Shown here piece by piece: positions 62,698 to 64,000 of a DNA stretch of 64,000 nt. A program made the position numbers and the translations under genes. Origin of the DNA: Pedococcus sp031456495. GTDB lineage: Bacteria; Actinomycetota; Actinomycetes; Actinomycetales; Dermatophilaceae. The notes beneath the pieces are model-generated. The model saw only the letters and a list, made by a program, of their open reading frames with translations. It made no database searches and was not told the origin of the DNA. The stretch lies in contig NZ_JAVDUW010000001.1 of assembly GCF_031456495.1 (NCBI RefSeq), positions 496,001-560,000 on the forward strand, in the 5' to 3' direction. Each line of letters starts with the position of its first letter. Positions within the stretch are counted from its first letter, which is position 1.

Positions 62698-64000
62698 TCA
62701 GCTGCCGTCGCGGCCCAGCGGCCGCAGCCTCGCCACCAGCCGGACCCGTGTCCCCCGCGGCTCCGCGTTCTCCCAGACGATCCGGCCCCGCAGGTCCTGC
62801 ACGAGGGACGTGACGATCTGGGTCCCGAGGCCCGACCCGCCGGGCCGGAAGCCGTCCGGCAGGCCCATCCCGTCGTCGGTGATGGTGACCGTGAGCAGGT
62901 CGTCGCCCGTGTCGTTCGTGGACCGCTGCGCCTCGACCGTGATGGTGCCCCCGCCGGTGGGCGCGAGGCCGTGCTCCACGGCGTTCTGCACCAGCTCGGA
63001 CAGCACCATCGCCATCGCGGTGGCGTCCTCCGCGCGCACCATGCCGAAGGACCCCACGACCCGTGAGGTGATCGGCTCCTCGGCCTTGGCCACCTCGGTG
63101 ATGGCCTGGAGCCCGCGCACGGCGATGTCGTCGAAGTCGACCGTCTCGTCGAACCCCTGGCTCAGCGTCTCGTGCACGAGCGCGATCACGCCGACCCGGC
63201 GCACGGCCTCCTCCAGCGCCTCGCGACCGGCCTCCCCCTCCGGCAGCCGCCTCGCCTGCAGCCGTAGCAGCGCCGCCACGGTCTGCAGGTTGTTCTTCAC
63301 CCGGTGGTGGATCTCCCGGATGGTCGCGTCCTTGGTCATCAGCTCCTGCTCGCGGCGCCGCAGCTCGGAGACGTCGCGCAGCAGCAGGAGCGCCCCCACC
63401 CGGTGGCCGCCCTCGGTCAGCGGGATCGCGCGCATCGAGACGCTGACACCACGGCTCGTGACCTCGGTGCGCCACGGCGCCCGCCCGGTCACGACGACGG
63501 CCAGCGACTCGTCGACCGGCGACTCGTCGCGCAGCAGGTCGGCCACGACCTTCGCCAGCAGCTCGCCGATGACGTCCCCGACGTGGCCGAGGCGATGGAC
63601 CGCCGACAGCGCGTTGGGGCTGGCGTAGGTGACGATCCCGTTGACGTCCAGGCGGATCACGCCGTCACCGACGCGGGGCGCCCCACGCCGCTGCCCGGTG
63701 GGCGCCGACACGTTGGGGAACTCCCCCGCGGCGATCATGCGCGCGAGGGAGTCGGCGAGCGCCTGGTAGGTCAGCTCCAGGCGGCTGGGGGTGCGCATCG
63801 CGGCGAGGTTGGTGTGCCGCGTGATGACAGCGAGCGCGCGGCCGTCCTTGACGACCGGGATCGCCTCCTCGCGCACGGGCATGTCGTCGCGGAAGATCGG
63901 GTCCTTCTGCCGCACGATCCGCCGGTCGAGGTACGCCTGGTCGAGCAGCGACTGCCGCCCGCGGTGCGTGCGGCGCCCGACGACGTCCTCGAAGAACACC
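62698..64000 (-). CDS. pdtaS: PdtaS-type sensor histidine kinase, 3' part (cut by right edge)
   Basis: The last 433 codons. End of a GAF domain (TPSRLELTYQALADSLARMI), a PAS domain (near 110-210, IRLDVNGIVTYASPNALSAVHRLG), then HisKA_2/HWE type EIHHRVKNNLQTVAALLRLQARR with the phospho-acceptor His and HATPase motifs (VLSELVQNAVEHG, DDGMGLPDGF, GSGLGTQIVTSLV). The partner PdtaR acts by RNA binding and is encoded elsewhere. The N-terminus lies outside the window. Confidence 0.88.
   Translation of the reverse strand, partial: VFFEDVVGRRTHRGRQSLLDQAYLDRRIVRQKDPIFRDDMPVREEAIPVVKDGRALAVITRHTNLAAMRTPSRLELTYQALADSLARMIAAGEFPNVSAPTGQRRGAPRVGDGVIRLDVNGIVTYASPNALSAVHRLGHVGDVIGELLAKVVADLLRDESPVDESLAVVVTGRAPWRTEVTSRGVSVSMRAIPLTEGGHRVGALLLLRDVSELRRREQELMTKDATIREIHHRVKNNLQTVAALLRLQARRLPEGEAGREALEEAVRRVGVIALVHETLSQGFDETVDFDDIAVRGLQAITEVAKAEEPITSRVVGSFGMVRAEDATAMAMVLSELVQNAVEHGLAPTGGGTITVEAQRSTNDTGDDLLTVTITDDGMGLPDGFRPGGSGLGTQIVTSLVQDLRGRIVWENAEPRGTRVRLVARLRPLGRDGS

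Overview
The window is high-GC actinobacterial chromosome. WhiB1-like, PdtaS-like, GlgE-pathway, EccC-like and MeaB genes, frequent GTG starts and ATGA/GTGA gene overlaps all fit. The style resembles Intrasporangiaceae (Janibacter, Phycicoccus, Terrabacter relatives), but the family is an inference from gene content and base usage, not from a marker gene.

Layout. 1-7984 (+) is an alpha-glucan/trehalose operon: glgE (cut by the left edge), treS, maltokinase, glgB and pgm, with overlapping or touching ends. 8223-13524 holds a possible small ORF with a palindromic operator, an ATP-grasp protein, a YbbN-like thioredoxin/TPR protein, a lipoprotein plus membrane protein pair and a TetR regulator. 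13562-16018 holds an acyl-CoA mutase large subunit with isobutyryl-CoA-mutase-type residues and a MarR regulator. 16042-20730 encodes an ABC exporter (two ATPases, one large FtsX-like permease). 20868-28071 carries a thiamine-binding protein, a double GNAT protein, a TrxR-like flavoprotein, a Ser/Thr kinase, MeaB and a thiolase. 28177-33715 is a sugar ABC transporter facing a DUF5107/TPR gene across a 35-bp palindromic operator. A cupin gene follows.

34354-57057 (-) is a Tad/Flp pilus operon (tadA, tadB, tadC, flp, tadE, tadE/G, tadG) interrupted twice. A 9.6-kb element (36076-45652) sits inside tadC and a separate 8.45-kb element (47789-56238) sits inside tadA. Each has its own large serine integrase at the same end, and each is bounded by a 6-bp direct repeat (CGGGAC; GACGAT). 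Precise removal of both rejoins tadC (about 315 aa) and tadA (about 407 aa) in frame. Neither element shows capsid, portal or tail genes. Element 1 carries an HNH nuclease, a glycosyltransferase-like protein, a DUF3800 protein and a candidate toxin/HTH/SecB-like cluster. Element 2 carries a Cap12-type TIR protein, a second small serine recombinase and an HTH/coiled-coil cluster. Both carry a related small protein ending in an LLRGGA/VLRGGA motif.

57236-64000 holds a large FHA/FtsK-type (EccC-like) ATPase, a small membrane protein, whiB1 and the 3' part of a PdtaS-type histidine kinase cut by the right edge.
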